64,000 bases of DNA from Pseudomonadota bacterium (GTDB lineage: Bacteria > Pseudomonadota > Gammaproteobacteria > Burkholderiales > Ferrovaceae): the NCBI GenBank assembly GCA_021832305.1, contig JAKBLB010000011.1:1-64000 (forward strand). Direction: 5' to 3'. This document shows positions 45,001 through 54,591 of this stretch, in pieces. Position numbers and translations under genes: made by a program. Positions within the stretch are counted from its first letter, which is position 1. The number at the start of each line of letters is the position of its first letter. The notes under the pieces are model-generated. The model saw only the letters and a program-made list of their open reading frames with translations. It had not been told where the DNA came from and did no database searches.

Positions 45001-46282
45001 GGCACTGTATCGCGCCACGAAAACAGGATCGGAAGCAGGAGAGGCCTGGCAACTCGAACGCGGACGGCTGTGGCTGGGAAAAGCGGAAGCTCACCCTCCC
45101 CTGGTTTCCGGTTTTTCCGTCGAAGGGTCCTGGCCTTTACTGGATCTGTCGGCTTGGCAGACTTACCTGGAACGTTGGAGCCCGAAGGAGGAAACGGCTT
45201 CTACCAAGGAGGGCAAGGTGAGTCATGTCGATGTGACGTTTGGTGCCGTGTCCTGGGCCGGGCGACTCTGGCCGGATGTCGGTATCGATGCCCGGATCGA
45301 GGGAAAACAGTGGCTGATCCGAACCCGGGGGCGCAGCATGGCCGGGGATTTGATCGGGATACAGGGAGAACCGGGACGTCTGACGGGACATCTGGCCCAT
45401 CTTGCCATTCCGGCGGGTCCCCATCCCGCCCATCTTTCCGGGGCAGAAGACCATTCCCCGGCCTTGGCTGCGCACATGCCGACGATGGACCTGCAGGTGG
45501 ATCATCTGACCCTGCCGGGAGGATTGGAGGGGCATTTCCATCTGGTGGGTGCCCAGGAAGGTGCGGGCGTCTGGCATCTGCAGACCCTGACGCTGGTTTC
45601 TCCGGAAACCCAGATTCAGGTGGAGGGAGTCTGGCAGGACCAGCCCAAGCCGCAAAATCACTACCAGTGGGAAGTCAAAACGGAGGATTTGGGGAATTTC
45701 CTGTCCGGATTGGGGTATCCTGGGCTGGTGGCCCGTGGGAAAGGCGAGGGACAGGGACATATCCAGTGGGACGGCGCGCTGGAAGAATTCAGTTTGACGG
45801 GGTTGTCGGGGCATGCGTCACTGGCTCTCAAGGACGGGCAGTTCTCCAAAGTGCAAACGGGGGGGCTGGGGCATCTGATCAGTTTGTTCAGCCTGCAAAT
45901 GCTGCCCCGCCGAATCACCCTGGATTTCAACGATGTCTTTTCGGCGGGGTTTGCCTTTGATCATCTGACTGCAGACCTCGCCCTGGACCATTCCCAACTG
46001 GATACGCGGGATTTCGAGATGGCGGGGCCCGCAGCCCACGTCAAGTTGTTTGGACACGTGGATCTGGCGCATGAAACCAGCGATCTGACCGCCCAGGTGG
46101 CCCCGTCGGTCACAGACAGTGTGACGTTGGCTTCCACCATGGTGGGCGGACCAGTGGTGGGCGCGGCATCCTGGATGTTGCAAAAGATTCTGGGCAACCC
46201 CTTTAACCAGGCATTGAGTTATGCCTACACGATTCAGGGACCATGGGATGATCCTCGGATACAATCCGTGGGTCATCCTTAG
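42047..46282 (+). CDS. yhdP: YhdP-family AsmA-like phospholipid transport protein
   Basis: A 1411-aa protein: one N-terminal transmembrane helix (residues ~13-35) and a very long periplasmic beta-rich region. It carries the DUF3971 central part and an AsmA-2-like C-terminus (GHASLALKDGQFSKVQTGGLGHLISLFSLQMLPRR, then LDFNDVFSAGFAFD). Length and order match YhdP/TIGR02099 proteins, which span the periplasm and move phospholipids to the outer membrane together with TamB and YdbH. No Shine-Dalgarno precedes the ATG, and the -10 box suggests a leaderless transcript. It is followed by the nitrilase and tldD, as in other betaproteobacteria. Confidence 0.9.
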   Translation: MISHRALLYHSRRALLWLAVGVALLCLLAWGGMQWVVLHDVGRFRPQAMDLLTKATGNRVEVGRLSAGAFHWMPTLVLDRVVVFTPQNQPGITIKRVQARIDVLDFLRGQVNFDHLQIEEPRLTLRRSPEGQMFLSGILLPLPGQGPSSFLEWLTRQGDIRVSGGELVWQDEIRRAPPLLLKNIRLHLSNGGGVHRWDVALTPPGTLSSPLHLAGRVRGMDLGRWSDWQGRVQLDAARVDWVALTPWVEVLNGVQQARGGLHVVGELTPARGWDLHSDLDLHPLVWHIPGAEQALMVNRLQGELTMRWQGGVRAWALHQVRLSGPSFVHWVHPLEVSFHKEGEGNQIEASWLDLAVLHPFVKVLPLTPDQQKIWQDLAPSGELEGLRLTWKDGGTLSDSLGFQGTLKHVSVHAWHGLPALQAFSGQVTCDARGGQVKGAGLEAQWDLPDLFVAPLKVNSLQVDAQWQRQGDHLALTLQQLQVSNEDLTGSVEGSLEVGPQGPGQVRLGGSLTHARPDAVWQYLPRMIPRPTRLWLHQALQGGEANPVRFSVAGDLSRFPFVGDQGGTFRVDAQLHDVNLNFDPAWPVLTHLEGTLQIRGGELLVLTQSGEVLGTHLGAVQARIPDLTAQDPRLTISGQAQGPVPAGLTFIHQSPLKALLDQALEGWSGTGEGRLALQLDIPLDRPQKTQVQGDYEFLDANLEEGALGIPPLTKVKGHLLFTERELNSQGLTARILGGDAALAFHTDKRGVLHLKASGQGDWSQLQTVYDEPILKDVAGHEPWQGEFAFGQGGADAQLQTQGSYLGEPFVFQLSAKPERGVDLKFVGETSPEALRQRFSAFWTQGLEGPVHWEGHVRLQDKHVRAEVRGDASWLGARTTFVAVRGIHHTLRASFAGHIEAAALRKWTALAPLEALKGKTDWSGRLEKKENEDPQLWINTSLVGMELTLPQPLQKDAATALPLEIHAQLFGEGREVEGRLGDRLAFQALYRATKTGSEAGEAWQLERGRLWLGKAEAHPPLVSGFSVEGSWPLLDLSAWQTYLERWSPKEETASTKEGKVSHVDVTFGAVSWAGRLWPDVGIDARIEGKQWLIRTRGRSMAGDLIGIQGEPGRLTGHLAHLAIPAGPHPAHLSGAEDHSPALAAHMPTMDLQVDHLTLPGGLEGHFHLVGAQEGAGVWHLQTLTLVSPETQIQVEGVWQDQPKPQNHYQWEVKTEDLGNFLSGLGYPGLVARGKGEGQGHIQWDGALEEFSLTGLSGHASLALKDGQFSKVQTGGLGHLISLFSLQMLPRRITLDFNDVFSAGFAFDHLTADLALDHSQLDTRDFEMAGPAAHVKLFGHVDLAHETSDLTAQVAPSVTDSVTLASTMVGGPVVGAASWMLQKILGNPFNQALSYAYTIQGPWDDPRIQSVGHP

Positions 46283-46307
46283 AATTGACAGTCTACAGGG
46301 AGGATGA

Positions 46308-47183
46308 ATGATGAAGCGGGTTCTTGATGCAGCGGGAGAGACCATCGATTCCGGGTTCGGCAAAGCGCGTCCCTTGCCGGGCAGTTTTCGGGTGGCGGCG
46401 TTACAGATGGCTTCCGGACCTCATCTCGATGCCAACCTGTGTGAGGCAGAGCGGCTGATCAAGATGGCGGCCGATGCCGGGGCATCCCTAGTGAGTTTGC
46501 CCGAGTTCTTTGCCTTGATGGGGATGCGGGATTCGGATAAGGTGAGCATTGCAGAACCCTTCGGCCGGGGACCGATCCAGGAGTTTCTGGCGCGCAGCGC
46601 ACGCCGCTTCGGAGTCTGGCTGGTGGGAGGAACGGTTCCTCTCAAGGGGCATGACCACCGGCGCATCCGGAACAGTTGCCTGGTTTACGACAAGGAGGGT
46701 CAATGTGTGGCACGCTACGACAAGATTCATTTGTTTGAGTTTCAACGTGCCCAAGAACATTATGACGAGGCGCAAACCATCGAACCAGGTGACGAGGTGG
46801 TGACTTTCGAGTCCCCTTTTGGCAAGATCGGGTTGTCCGTCTGCTATGATCTGCGGTTTCCGGAACTGTATCGCGCCATGGGCGAAGTGGACATGATCTT
46901 CATTCCGTCGGCCTTCACGGAAACCACCGGTAGAGCTCACTGGGAACCACTGGTGCGGGCTCGTGCCATCGAGAATCTGGCCTATGTCGTGGCCCCGGCC
47001 CAGGGAGGCTACCATATGAACGGACGGGAAACCCATGGGGCCAGCATGATCGTCGATCCCTGGGGCGTGATTCTGGATCAGTTGCCGCGGGGATCCGGGG
47101 TGGTGATGGCGGGCGTCAACCCGGTCCATCAGGCCGATCTGCGCAGCCAGTTACCCGCATTGTCCCGACGCCGGGTTCCCTGA
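46308..47183 (+). CDS. Carbon-nitrogen hydrolase (Nit1 / deaminated-glutathione amidase type)
   Basis: A 291-aa nitrilase-superfamily enzyme. The catalytic triad is visible: Glu66 in LPEFFAL, Lys139 in YDKIHLF and Cys179 in GLSVCYDLRFPELY. The pattern HLFEF and RFPELYR is that of Nit1, an amidase that repairs deaminated glutathione. The ATG at 46308 follows GGGAGG; a second ATG one codon on is possible. It lies between yhdP and tldD. Confidence 0.9.
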   Translation: MMKRVLDAAGETIDSGFGKARPLPGSFRVAALQMASGPHLDANLCEAERLIKMAADAGASLVSLPEFFALMGMRDSDKVSIAEPFGRGPIQEFLARSARRFGVWLVGGTVPLKGHDHRRIRNSCLVYDKEGQCVARYDKIHLFEFQRAQEHYDEAQTIEPGDEVVTFESPFGKIGLSVCYDLRFPELYRAMGEVDMIFIPSAFTETTGRAHWEPLVRARAIENLAYVVAPAQGGYHMNGRETHGASMIVDPWGVILDQLPRGSGVVMAGVNPVHQADLRSQLPALSRRRVP

Positions 47184-47242
47184 AAAAAAGATTGGCCTGA
47201 ATTCGGTGCCGCATTTCATCTCGTACAGGAATATTTAGGATC

Positions 47243-48688
47243 ATGTCCATGGACCCCATTTCGATTGCCAAAGCGACGTTGCTGGCACCTTTCGCGCTTG
47301 AAGAAGAAGATTTGTCCCGTACCCTGGGTTCGATGCTGACCCACGACGTGGATCATGCCGACCTGTATTTTCAGTATTCACGCTCTGAAGGCTGGAGCCT
47401 GGAGGAGGGCGCGGTCAAGTCGGGCTCCTTTCATATCGAGCAGGGCGTGGGCATCCGTGCCATCAGCGGAGAAAAGACCGCTTTTGCCTATTCCGACGAC
47501 ATTCACGCCGAAGCGCTGCAACAGGCGGCTCGAGCCACGCGCGCCATTGGACGCTCCGGTCAGGAGGCGACCTTCCCCTTGTTGCGCGCGAAACCACACC
47601 CGGCGGCACTTCTCTACACCCCGCAGGATCCCTTGTCGACTCTGCCTGACGAGGCCAAGGTACGGCTTCTGGAACGTTTGGAGGGGATGGCGCGCCGGAT
47701 CGACCCGCGCGTGGTCCAGGTCATGGCTTCACTGGCCGGCGAATACGAAGTGGTATTGGTGGCGCGCAGTGATGGGGGATTTCAGGCCGATGTACGTCCT
47801 CTGGTACGGGTTTCCCTGCAGGTGATCGCCGAGCAGGGGGGGTTGCGTGAACAGGGATCGGCGGGGGGCGGCGGACGTTGTGGCTACGAATATTTCAGTG
47901 ACGCCATTCTGGAAGGGTATGCCCATCAAGCCGTCCAACAGGCCCTGCTCAATCTGGAGGCTCGCCCCGCTCCGGCCGGCACCATGACGGTGGTCCTGGG
48001 CCCGGGGTGGCCGGGAATCCTCCTGCATGAGGCCATTGGTCATGGATTGGAAGGGGATTTCAACCGGAAGGGAACCTCGGCCTTCAGCGGGCGGATCGGC
48101 CAGCGGGTCGCGTCTGCGGGGGTGACGGTGGTGGATGACGGGACCTTGCCGGGGCGACGGGGTTCCCTGCAGTGGGATGACGAAGGTCAGCCGGGACAGT
48201 GTACCCCACTGATCGAGGATGGAATCTTGCGAGGTTATCTGCAAGATGGTTTGAATGCCCGGTTGATGAAGATGGCGCCCACCGGAAACGGACGGCGCGA
48301 ATCTTTTGCCCATCTGCCGCTGCCGCGCATGACTAATACCTATATGCGCAACGGAAGTTGCCATCCTGAAGAGATCATCGCCTCCATGGATCGGGGGATC
48401 TATGCCGTCAACTTTGGCGGCGGGCAGGTGGACATCACCAGCGGCAAATTTGTTTTTTCCATGTCCGAGGCCTGGTGGGTGGAAAATGGGAAACGCCTGT
48501 ATCCGGTCAAGGGAGCAACCCTGATCGGAAATGGTCCGGACGTGCTCACTCGGGTCTCCATGATCGGACATGATCTGGCGCTGGATCCCGGGATCGGGGT
48601 CTGTGGAAAGGAAGGGCAGAGTGTTCCCGTGGGGGTCGGCCAACCGACCTTGCGGATCGATGGCCTGACGGTGGGTGGGACGGTCTAG
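47243..48688 (+). CDS. tldD: Metalloprotease TldD
   Basis: A 481-aa member of the TldD/PmbA family. The metal-binding and catalytic motif HEAIGHGLEGD sits near residue 262-272. SEAWWVENGKRLYPVKGATLIGNGPDVLTRV near the C-terminus carries further family signatures. With TldE/PmbA it degrades unfolded peptides, processes microcin B17 and the CcdA antitoxin. pmbA is not in this window. Promoter-like TAGAAT for the next gene lies 13 bases past its stop. Confidence 0.95.
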   Translation: MSMDPISIAKATLLAPFALEEEDLSRTLGSMLTHDVDHADLYFQYSRSEGWSLEEGAVKSGSFHIEQGVGIRAISGEKTAFAYSDDIHAEALQQAARATRAIGRSGQEATFPLLRAKPHPAALLYTPQDPLSTLPDEAKVRLLERLEGMARRIDPRVVQVMASLAGEYEVVLVARSDGGFQADVRPLVRVSLQVIAEQGGLREQGSAGGGGRCGYEYFSDAILEGYAHQAVQQALLNLEARPAPAGTMTVVLGPGWPGILLHEAIGHGLEGDFNRKGTSAFSGRIGQRVASAGVTVVDDGTLPGRRGSLQWDDEGQPGQCTPLIEDGILRGYLQDGLNARLMKMAPTGNGRRESFAHLPLPRMTNTYMRNGSCHPEEIIASMDRGIYAVNFGGGQVDITSGKFVFSMSEAWWVENGKRLYPVKGATLIGNGPDVLTRVSMIGHDLALDPGIGVCGKEGQSVPVGVGQPTLRIDGLTVGGTV

Positions 48689-48700
48689 CGTGCCCTTTGG

Positions 48701-48706
48701 TAGAAT
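48701..48706 (+). promoter_or_regulatory. Candidate -10 box before the DAHP synthase gene
   Basis: TAGAAT is 31 bases before the ATG at 48737, between tldD and the gene. No good -35 is seen at 17 bases. Similar TAGAAT boxes precede ribA and ndk in this window. Confidence 0.35.
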
Positions 48707-48736
48707 GTCGCTTTTGGCCAGTCGGGAAGTCGTGAA

Positions 48737-49816
48737 ATGAAGGGTGTGTTACCAGAGGTCGACGATGTAAGGGTTCAGGGCATCAAGGAATTGGTGACCC
48801 CGGACCAGGTGTTGCGCGAGACCCCCAGCACGGCGGTGGCCGCCCAGGTGGTTTTCGATACGCGGCAGCAGATCCATCGCATTCTTCACGGGGTGGATGA
48901 TCGTCTGCTGGTGATCGTGGGACCCTGTTCGATCCATGATCCCAAAGCCGCGCTGGAATATGCCCGGGGGTTGATTCCCCTGATTCAGCACTGGAAGCAT
49001 GAATTGCTCCTCGTGATGCGGGTATATTTCGAGAAGCCGCGCACCACGGTGGGGTGGAAAGGGTTGATCAATGACCCTGGACTCGACGGCAGTTTCGAGA
49101 TCAATGAAGGGTTGCGGGTGGCCCGTCGTCTGTTGTTGGCCATCAATGAACTGGGGGTTCCTGCCGGGACCGAATTTCTGGATTTGATCACCCCGCAGTA
49201 CCTGGCCGACTTGATCAGTTGGGGGGCCATTGGGGCACGGACCACAGAAAGTCAGGTGCATCGCGAGTTGGCCTCGGGATTGTCCTGTCCCGTGGGGTTC
49301 AAGAATGGAACCGATGGAAATCTGCGGATTGCGGTGGATGCCATTCGGGCGGCCCAGCAGCCCCATCATTTCCTGTCGGTGACCAAGACGGGACGTTCGG
49401 CCATCGTGGCGACCCGGGGAAACGAGGATTGCCATGTGATTCTGCGGGGTGGAAAACAGCCCAATTATCAGGCGGTCCATGTGGACGAGGCAGCCAGTCA
49501 ATTGGCTCAGGAAGGGTTGAGCGCGCGCATCATGATCGATCTCAGCCATGCCAACAGCAGCAAGAACCCGGAAAATCAAGTGCCTGTCGGACGCGATGTG
49601 GCGCTGCAGTTGTGCCGTGGCGAACAACGTATCATGGGGGTCATGATCGAGAGCCACTTGCGTGCCGGGCGTCAGGATCTGATTCCGGGGAAACCTCTGG
49701 TCTATGGCCAGAGTATCACCGATGGATGTCTGGCCATGCCGCAGACCGCGCACATCCTGGAAGAACTGGGGATGGCCGTGCGGGCCCGGCGTGCCCGGGA
49801 GAGCGAGGAGGAATGA
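48737..49816 (+). CDS. aroG: 3-deoxy-7-phosphoheptulonate synthase (class I)
   Basis: A 359-aa DAHP synthase of AroG/AroF type. LLVIVGPCSIHDPKAALEYA is near residue 57-76, RVYFEKPRTTVGWKGL near 96-111, and GAIGARTTESQVHRELASGLSCPVGFKNGTDG near 163-195. DLSHANSSK holds a metal site near 271. It condenses PEP and erythrose-4-phosphate at the start of aromatic amino-acid synthesis; which feedback inhibitor applies cannot be told by eye. The DUF4337 gene follows three bases later. Confidence 0.93.
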   Translation: MKGVLPEVDDVRVQGIKELVTPDQVLRETPSTAVAAQVVFDTRQQIHRILHGVDDRLLVIVGPCSIHDPKAALEYARGLIPLIQHWKHELLLVMRVYFEKPRTTVGWKGLINDPGLDGSFEINEGLRVARRLLLAINELGVPAGTEFLDLITPQYLADLISWGAIGARTTESQVHRELASGLSCPVGFKNGTDGNLRIAVDAIRAAQQPHHFLSVTKTGRSAIVATRGNEDCHVILRGGKQPNYQAVHVDEAASQLAQEGLSARIMIDLSHANSSKNPENQVPVGRDVALQLCRGEQRIMGVMIESHLRAGRQDLIPGKPLVYGQSITDGCLAMPQTAHILEELGMAVRARRARESEEE

Positions 49817-49819
49817 ACG

Positions 49820-50395
49820 ATGGAACATGATTTTCATGTTCATGGTGCCCATGAACATGAACTGGAACATGCGGCCACCCACGGGCAAGGCGGAACGGTG
49901 GCGCTGGCCCAGCAGGTGGCGATTTTCACGGCGATCCTGGCGGCGATTGGGGCGGTGGTCAGTTATCTGGGAGGGAATACGCAGAATGAATCGCTCATGC
50001 ACAAGAATGAAGCGGTCCTCTATAAAGCTCATGCCAGTGACCAGTGGAGTTTCTATCAGGCCAAAAGCACCAAGGCGCATCTGATGTCTTTGGCTGCCCA
50101 GTTGGCCCCGGCAGACAAGCGGGCGGAGTATGCTGCGGATTTGCTGCGTTATGAGAAGGAAAAGAAGGAGATCAAGGCGCGGGCCGAGGCTTTCGAGGCG
50201 CAATCCCGATACGAGAGTGAGTTGTCCGACAAGTATTTTCATCCACACCATGCCCTGGCGCTGGCCATGACCTTCATACAGATTGCCATTGCCCTGGCTT
50301 CGGTGACCGCACTGACCCAGCGGCGCTGGTTGCTCTGGCCGGCCGGTCTGGGCGCGCTGGTGGGTTGTGGGCTGACGGTTTGGGCTTATCTCTGA
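49820..50395 (+). CDS. DUF4337 membrane protein
   Basis: A 191-aa protein with a His-rich N-terminus (EHDFHVHGAHEHELEHAATHG), one helix near residues 33-52 (VAIFTAILAAIGAVVSYLG), a long central coiled-coil-like charged segment, and two C-terminal hydrophobic helices (LALAMTFIQIAIALASVTAL and LWPAGLGALVGCGLTVWAYL). This is the DUF4337 layout; function is unknown. The N-terminal His cluster could bind metal. It sits between aroG and accA with short spacers, so it is probably co-transcribed. Confidence 0.85.
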   Translation: MEHDFHVHGAHEHELEHAATHGQGGTVALAQQVAIFTAILAAIGAVVSYLGGNTQNESLMHKNEAVLYKAHASDQWSFYQAKSTKAHLMSLAAQLAPADKRAEYAADLLRYEKEKKEIKARAEAFEAQSRYESELSDKYFHPHHALALAMTFIQIAIALASVTALTQRRWLLWPAGLGALVGCGLTVWAYL

Positions 50396-50404
50396 GGACG
50401 GGCA

Positions 50405-51367
50405 ATGAAAACGGTATTTCTGGAATTTGAACAACCCATTGGAGAATTGGAAGCCAAAATCGAGGAACTGCGTTTCATGCAGGAAGATTCGGCGGTGGAT
50501 ATCTCCCAGGAAATCGAACGGCTGCAAAAAAAGAGTCAGACCCTGACCAAGGATATCTATGCGGGCCTCAAGGCCTGGCAGGTGGCGCAGGTGGCCCGTC
50601 ATAGCCAGCGCCCCTATACCCTGGACTACATCGAGGCGCTGTTTACGGGGTTTGAGGAGTTGCATGGCGACCGGAGTTTTTCAGATGATCCGGCGATCGT
50701 CTGCGGGGTGGCCCGTTTTGGTGAACGCCCGGTCGTGGTGATCGGCCATCAAAAGGGGCGCGATACCAAGGACCGGATCTACCGGAATTTTGGGCAGGCT
50801 CGTCCGGAAGGTTACCGGAAGGCTCTGCGTCTGATGCGCTTGGCCGAGAAGTTCCACCTGCCGATTTTTACCTTCATCGATACGCCCGGTGCCTATCCGG
50901 GAATCGGTGCCGAGGAACGGGGGCAGTCGGAGGCCATTGGACGCAACTTGCTGGAAATGGCAGCCCTGCAAACCCCCATCCTCTGCACGGTGATTGGAGA
51001 GGGGGGGTCGGGCGGCGCATTGGCGGTGGGGGTAGGCGACGCCACCCTGATGCTCCAGTACGGCATCTATTCGGTGATCTCGCCGGAGGGCTGTGCCGCC
51101 ATCCTCTGGAAAACGTCTGAAAAAACCAGCGATGCGGCGGAAGCCCTGGGCATTACTTCCGCTCGCCTGAAGTCGCTGGGTCTGGTGGACAAAGTGGTTG
51201 CAGAACCGCTCGGAGGGGCGCATCGGGATCCGGTGACCATGATGCAGAACCTGCGCCGTGCCCTGCAGGATACCTTGAAATCCCTGGATGCTCTGACCCT
51301 GGATGAATTGTTGGCGCGACGTTATGATCGTCTCATGGGGTATGGAAAGTTCAAGGAAAACCACTGA
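50405..51367 (+). CDS. accA: Acetyl-CoA carboxylase carboxyltransferase subunit alpha
   Basis: A 320-aa protein of normal length. An N-terminal coiled helix ([17 protein letters not shown]) is followed by [27 protein letters not shown], the carboxyltransferase fold with [26 protein letters not shown] near 155-180, and the oxyanion stretch [12 protein letters not shown] near 198-209. It transfers carboxylate from biotin to acetyl-CoA together with AccD. Its 3' end overlaps tilS by 26 bases. Confidence 0.96.
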   Translation: MKTVFLEFEQPIGELEAKIEELRFMQEDSAVDISQEIERLQKKSQTLTKDIYAGLKAWQVAQVARHSQRPYTLDYIEALFTGFEELHGDRSFSDDPAIVCGVARFGERPVVVIGHQKGRDTKDRIYRNFGQARPEGYRKALRLMRLAEKFHLPIFTFIDTPGAYPGIGAEERGQSEAIGRNLLEMAALQTPILCTVIGEGGSGGALAVGVGDATLMLQYGIYSVISPEGCAAILWKTSEKTSDAAEALGITSARLKSLGLVDKVVAEPLGGAHRDPVTMMQNLRRALQDTLKSLDALTLDELLARRYDRLMGYGKFKENH

Positions 51368-52334
51368 TCTCCTGTCCCGGCAGGTGTCCCGACACCTGAC
51401 CGGGTTCCTGCAACCGGGTCAGCGTCTGGTGGTGGCCCTGAGCGGCGGGCTGGATTCGGTCGTATTGCTGCACGTGCTGCGCGGGCTCCAGTCCGACCTG
51501 GACTTTCGTTTGAGTGCGGTGCATGTCAATCATCGACTTCAATCGGCGGCCGATGAGTGGGCGGCGTTCTGCGATCGGTTATGCCGACAGTGGCAGATCC
51601 CCTGCGCGGAATTTGTCGTGGCGGTGATCCGGAGGGGTGGCGAAAGCCTGGAAGCAGTGGCCCGTGCCCGGCGTTATGAAGTCTTTGCCCGTCAAACGGC
51701 GGAGTGGGTGGCGTTGGCGCATCACCAGGACGATCAGGCGGAAACCGTATTGTTGCAGTTGCTGCGTGGCGCAGGGTTGCCCGGCCTGCAGGCCATGCCC
51801 CCGCAGCGTTTGCTGGCACCGGGCGGACCGAGCCTGGTGCGCCCATTGTTGGGGGTTTCGCGCGCCTCCTTGCAGCGTTATGCCGCAGCACAGGGGTTGG
51901 TCTGGGTCGAGGATCCCTCCAATCGGGATCCCCGTCATGCCCGGAATTTTTTGCGCCAGCGTGTGGGGCCCTTGCTGGACGAGGCTTTTCCGGCGTGGCG
52001 CGCCACGCTGAGCCGGAGTGCGCGCCATCTGGCGCAGGCGCAGGCAGTCCTCGATGACCTGTCTGCCCGGGATTGGCAGCAGGTTTCCGATGAACAAGGC
52101 TTGAAAGTCGCTGCCCTGCATGCCCTGGCGGATGCGCGTGCGCTCCATCTCTTGCGCTGGTGGATCCGGCAACAGGGGGCGCCGGCCTGCTCGGAACGGC
52201 GTTTGCAGGAGATTCTGCGCCAGAGCAAGGCACGTCCGGATCACCACCCGGAAATCCGTTGGGCTGGCTGGACGTTGGTGCGGCATCGGGGGTACTGGAA
52301 AATTTCGCCGCCAGTCGGGCAGGATCCCTCCTGA
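51342..52334 (+). CDS. tilS: tRNA(Ile)-lysidine synthetase
   Basis: A 330-aa N-type PP-loop enzyme. SGGLDS is at residues 34-39, [16 protein letters not shown] near 61-77, and [26 protein letters not shown] near 126-151. It converts C34 to lysidine in the CAU-anticodon tRNA-Ile. It is about 100 residues shorter than E. coli TilS; the C-terminal domain is reduced. I place the start at 51342, just before the conserved fold; in-frame extensions lie deeper in accA. accA-tilS is a common proteobacterial pair. Confidence 0.93.
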   Translation: MESSRKTTDLLSRQVSRHLTGFLQPGQRLVVALSGGLDSVVLLHVLRGLQSDLDFRLSAVHVNHRLQSAADEWAAFCDRLCRQWQIPCAEFVVAVIRRGGESLEAVARARRYEVFARQTAEWVALAHHQDDQAETVLLQLLRGAGLPGLQAMPPQRLLAPGGPSLVRPLLGVSRASLQRYAAAQGLVWVEDPSNRDPRHARNFLRQRVGPLLDEAFPAWRATLSRSARHLAQAQAVLDDLSARDWQQVSDEQGLKVAALHALADARALHLLRWWIRQQGAPACSERRLQEILRQSKARPDHHPEIRWAGWTLVRHRGYWKISPPVGQDPS

Positions 52335-52373
52335 ATCCGTCCGGGAGAACGGGCTGCGCTTTCTTTGGGGCCA

Positions 52374-52382
52374 TGCTAGAAT
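52374..52382 (+). promoter_or_regulatory. Candidate extended -10 promoter of ndk
   Basis: TGCTAGAAT fits the extended -10 form. A second -10-like TATACT lies at 52399-52404. GGAGA precedes the ndk ATG at 52422. No strong -35 is seen for either. Confidence 0.4.
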
Positions 52383-52421
52383 GGAAAGGTTTTTACCCTA
52401 TACTTTATTTTGGAGACCTGC

Positions 52422-52847
52422 ATGTCCCTCGAGAGAACCCTGTCTATTTTGAAACCGGATGCCGTTGCCAAGAACGTGATCGGTGAAATTTACTCGCGCT
52501 TTGAAAAAGCCGGTCTCAAGGTGATTGCCGCCCGCATGGCCTGGCTCTCTCAAAGTGAAGCCGAGGGCTTTTATGCCGTCCACCGAGAACGTCCTTTTTT
52601 CAGGGATCTGGTTGCGTTCATGACCTCTGGGCCGGTGATGATTCAGGTATTGGAAGGAGAGAACGCGATCCTCAAGCACCGTGATCTGCTGGGCGCCACC
52701 GATCCCAAAAAAGCGGCTCCAGGCACGATTCGCGCGGACTTTGCCGAAAGCATCGACGCCAATGCCGTCCATGGTTCTGATGGTGCGGAGACGGCGGCGG
52801 TGGAAATCGCTTACTTTTTCCCGGCCTCCCAGATTCATTCCCGTTGA
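52422..52847 (+). CDS. ndk: Nucleoside diphosphate kinase
   Basis: A 141-aa protein of standard length. [13 protein letters not shown] opens it, and the phospho-acceptor is His117 in NAVHGSDG. It balances NTP pools. The ATG at 52422 has GGAGA six bases upstream; a TTG four codons earlier is less likely. ndk-rlmN is a conserved pair. Confidence 0.97.
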   Translation: MSLERTLSILKPDAVAKNVIGEIYSRFEKAGLKVIAARMAWLSQSEAEGFYAVHRERPFFRDLVAFMTSGPVMIQVLEGENAILKHRDLLGATDPKKAAPGTIRADFAESIDANAVHGSDGAETAAVEIAYFFPASQIHSR

Positions 52848-52858
52848 TTTGATGAACG

Positions 52859-53941
52859 ATGACCCTCAATCTGTTGGGCTTGAATCGCGCTGAGCTCACC
52901 CAGTTTTTGACAGGATTGGGTGAGAAGCCTTTTCGTGCCCGGCAGTTGATGCGCTGGATTCATCAGGAAGGGGTGGCGGATTTCAGTCAGATGACCGATC
53001 TGTCCAAAACCGCCCGTCAACGTTTGGCAGACCACGCCCATGTGGAGGTGCCTGCCCTGGTTTCCGAGCACATTGCCGGGGACGGGACGCGCAAGTGGGT
53101 CCTCTCTCTGGGGCCCGGGAATGCCATCGAAACGGTTTTCATTCCCGAGGCCCATCGGGGGACCCTGTGCATCTCCTCGCAAGTGGGCTGTGCCCTTGAA
53201 TGCTCTTTCTGTTCTACCGGGCAGCAAGGGTTCAACCGCAACCTGACGACGGCCGAGATCATCGGGCAGGTATGGTGGGCCAACCAGGCGTTGGGCGCCA
53301 ATCACTCGAATGAGCGGGTCATCAGCAATGTCGTTCTGATGGGCATGGGCGAACCCCTGCTCAATTATGACGCGGTCGTGATGGCCCTGGATATTTTGCT
53401 GGATGATTTTGGTTATGGGCTGTCACGGCGCCGTGTGACGCTGTCCACCTCGGGCGTGATTCCGGCATTGGACCGTTTGGGAGAACGCATCCCGGTGGCT
53501 CTGGCGGTTTCCCTGCATGCGCCCACCGACGAGTTGCGCAACCAGTTGGTGCCGATCAACCGGAAATACCCCCTGGCTGCCCTGATGGCGGCATGTCGAC
53601 GCTATCTGAAGACGGCGCCCCGTGATTTCATCACCTTTGAATATGTGATGCTGGCCGGGGTCAACGATTCCGACCTTCAGGCGCGGCAATTGATCGATTG
53701 CGTACGAGACATTCCCTGCAAGTTCAATCTGATTCCTTTCAATCCCTTTCCCGGGTCCGATTATCGACGATCTTCACCGGAAAGAATTTCCCGTTTTCGT
53801 GACATTCTCATGGCTGCGGGACTGATCGTGACGGTGCGCAGGACGCGCGGGGATGACATCGATGCCGCCTGTGGTCAACTGGCGGGAAAAGTGGTTGATC
53901 GCAGTCGGCGGCACGAGAAACGCGAGGAAGAACGGATATGA
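52859..53941 (+). CDS. rlmN: Dual-specificity 23S rRNA/tRNA methyltransferase RlmN
   Basis: A 360-aa radical SAM enzyme. The cluster cysteines are C111, C115 and C118 in [25 protein letters not shown] and [17 protein letters not shown] follow in the usual order, and the C-terminal region DIDAACGQL holds the methyl-carrying cysteine. It methylates A2503 of 23S rRNA and A37 of some tRNAs. It overlaps rodZ by four bases; the pilF/pilW gene commonly found between them in relatives is absent. Confidence 0.95.
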   Translation: MTLNLLGLNRAELTQFLTGLGEKPFRARQLMRWIHQEGVADFSQMTDLSKTARQRLADHAHVEVPALVSEHIAGDGTRKWVLSLGPGNAIETVFIPEAHRGTLCISSQVGCALECSFCSTGQQGFNRNLTTAEIIGQVWWANQALGANHSNERVISNVVLMGMGEPLLNYDAVVMALDILLDDFGYGLSRRRVTLSTSGVIPALDRLGERIPVALAVSLHAPTDELRNQLVPINRKYPLAALMAACRRYLKTAPRDFITFEYVMLAGVNDSDLQARQLIDCVRDIPCKFNLIPFNPFPGSDYRRSSPERISRFRDILMAAGLIVTVRRTRGDDIDAACGQLAGKVVDRSRRHEKREEERI

Positions 53942-54591
53942 ACGAGGAAACCGGCGAACCATCCAACGTAGGGCAACGCCTCATCGCATTGCGCGAGCGG
54001 AAAGGGCTCACGCTTCAGGATATGGTGCAACGATTGCGTTTTTCCCCGCACCAGTTGGCGTTGCTGGAAGCGGGAGACTTTGACGCCTTGCCCGACATCA
54101 TGTTCGTGCGTGCCCTGGTGCGCACTTATGCCCGTCAGTTGGGAGAATCTCCCGAAGCCTTGCTGGTCCAACTCGAGCGGGAACGGCAGGACGCACGTCC
54201 CTCGCATCTCACGCCACTGCTTTCCGTGCCCGTTCTGCCCAGGAAACACCAGTCCTGGGGCCGGGAAGTTTCAACGCTCTGGAAACAGGTGCCACGCGCG
54301 TTCTCGGTGGGCACGCTGTTGATCGTGGTCATCCTGGGGACGGCCGGCATGGTAGGTTGGCAAACCGGCATTTTTTCGGGAAAGAATCCGCCGGAAGCGA
54401 TGGCCGTGGTGCATCCGACATCCCCCCGATCCTCCTTTTCCAATGCGCTTCCTCCTCTGGAGCCCGCGTCTGTTCAGACAGAACCGGCGCAACTCCTTCC
54501 CGGCGGGAGACCTCCTGAAGAAAACAGAATGCCCCTGTCGTCTGCTACTCCGGCCCTGCCCCCGCAGGGATCGGTGACGAGGCAGCCATGA
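53938..54591 (+). CDS. rodZ: RodZ-like cell-shape protein, shortened
   Basis: A 217-aa protein. An N-terminal helix-turn-helix of the RodZ type spans about residues 8-70 ([47 protein letters not shown]). One transmembrane helix lies at about 121-141. Only ~75 periplasmic residues follow, rich in Pro and Ser. RodZ usually runs past 280 residues and carries a C-terminal periplasmic DUF4115 domain, which is missing here. The following ispG ATG overlaps the stop, so this is the natural end and not an assembly break. It links MreB to the elongation machinery. Confidence 0.88.
   Translation: MNEETGEPSNVGQRLIALRERKGLTLQDMVQRLRFSPHQLALLEAGDFDALPDIMFVRALVRTYARQLGESPEALLVQLERERQDARPSHLTPLLSVPVLPRKHQSWGREVSTLWKQVPRAFSVGTLLIVVILGTAGMVGWQTGIFSGKNPPEAMAVVHPTSPRSSFSNALPPLEPASVQTEPAQLLPGGRPPEENRMPLSSATPALPPQGSVTRQP

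Noticed and set aside
44596-45960. 454-aa plus-strand ORF inside yhdP
   Set aside because: It is a Gly/Arg/Ser-rich alternate frame of yhdP with no recognisable domain.
48749-50665. 638-aa minus-strand ORF
   Set aside because: It runs antisense through aroG, the DUF4337 gene and into accA, all of which carry clear family motifs.
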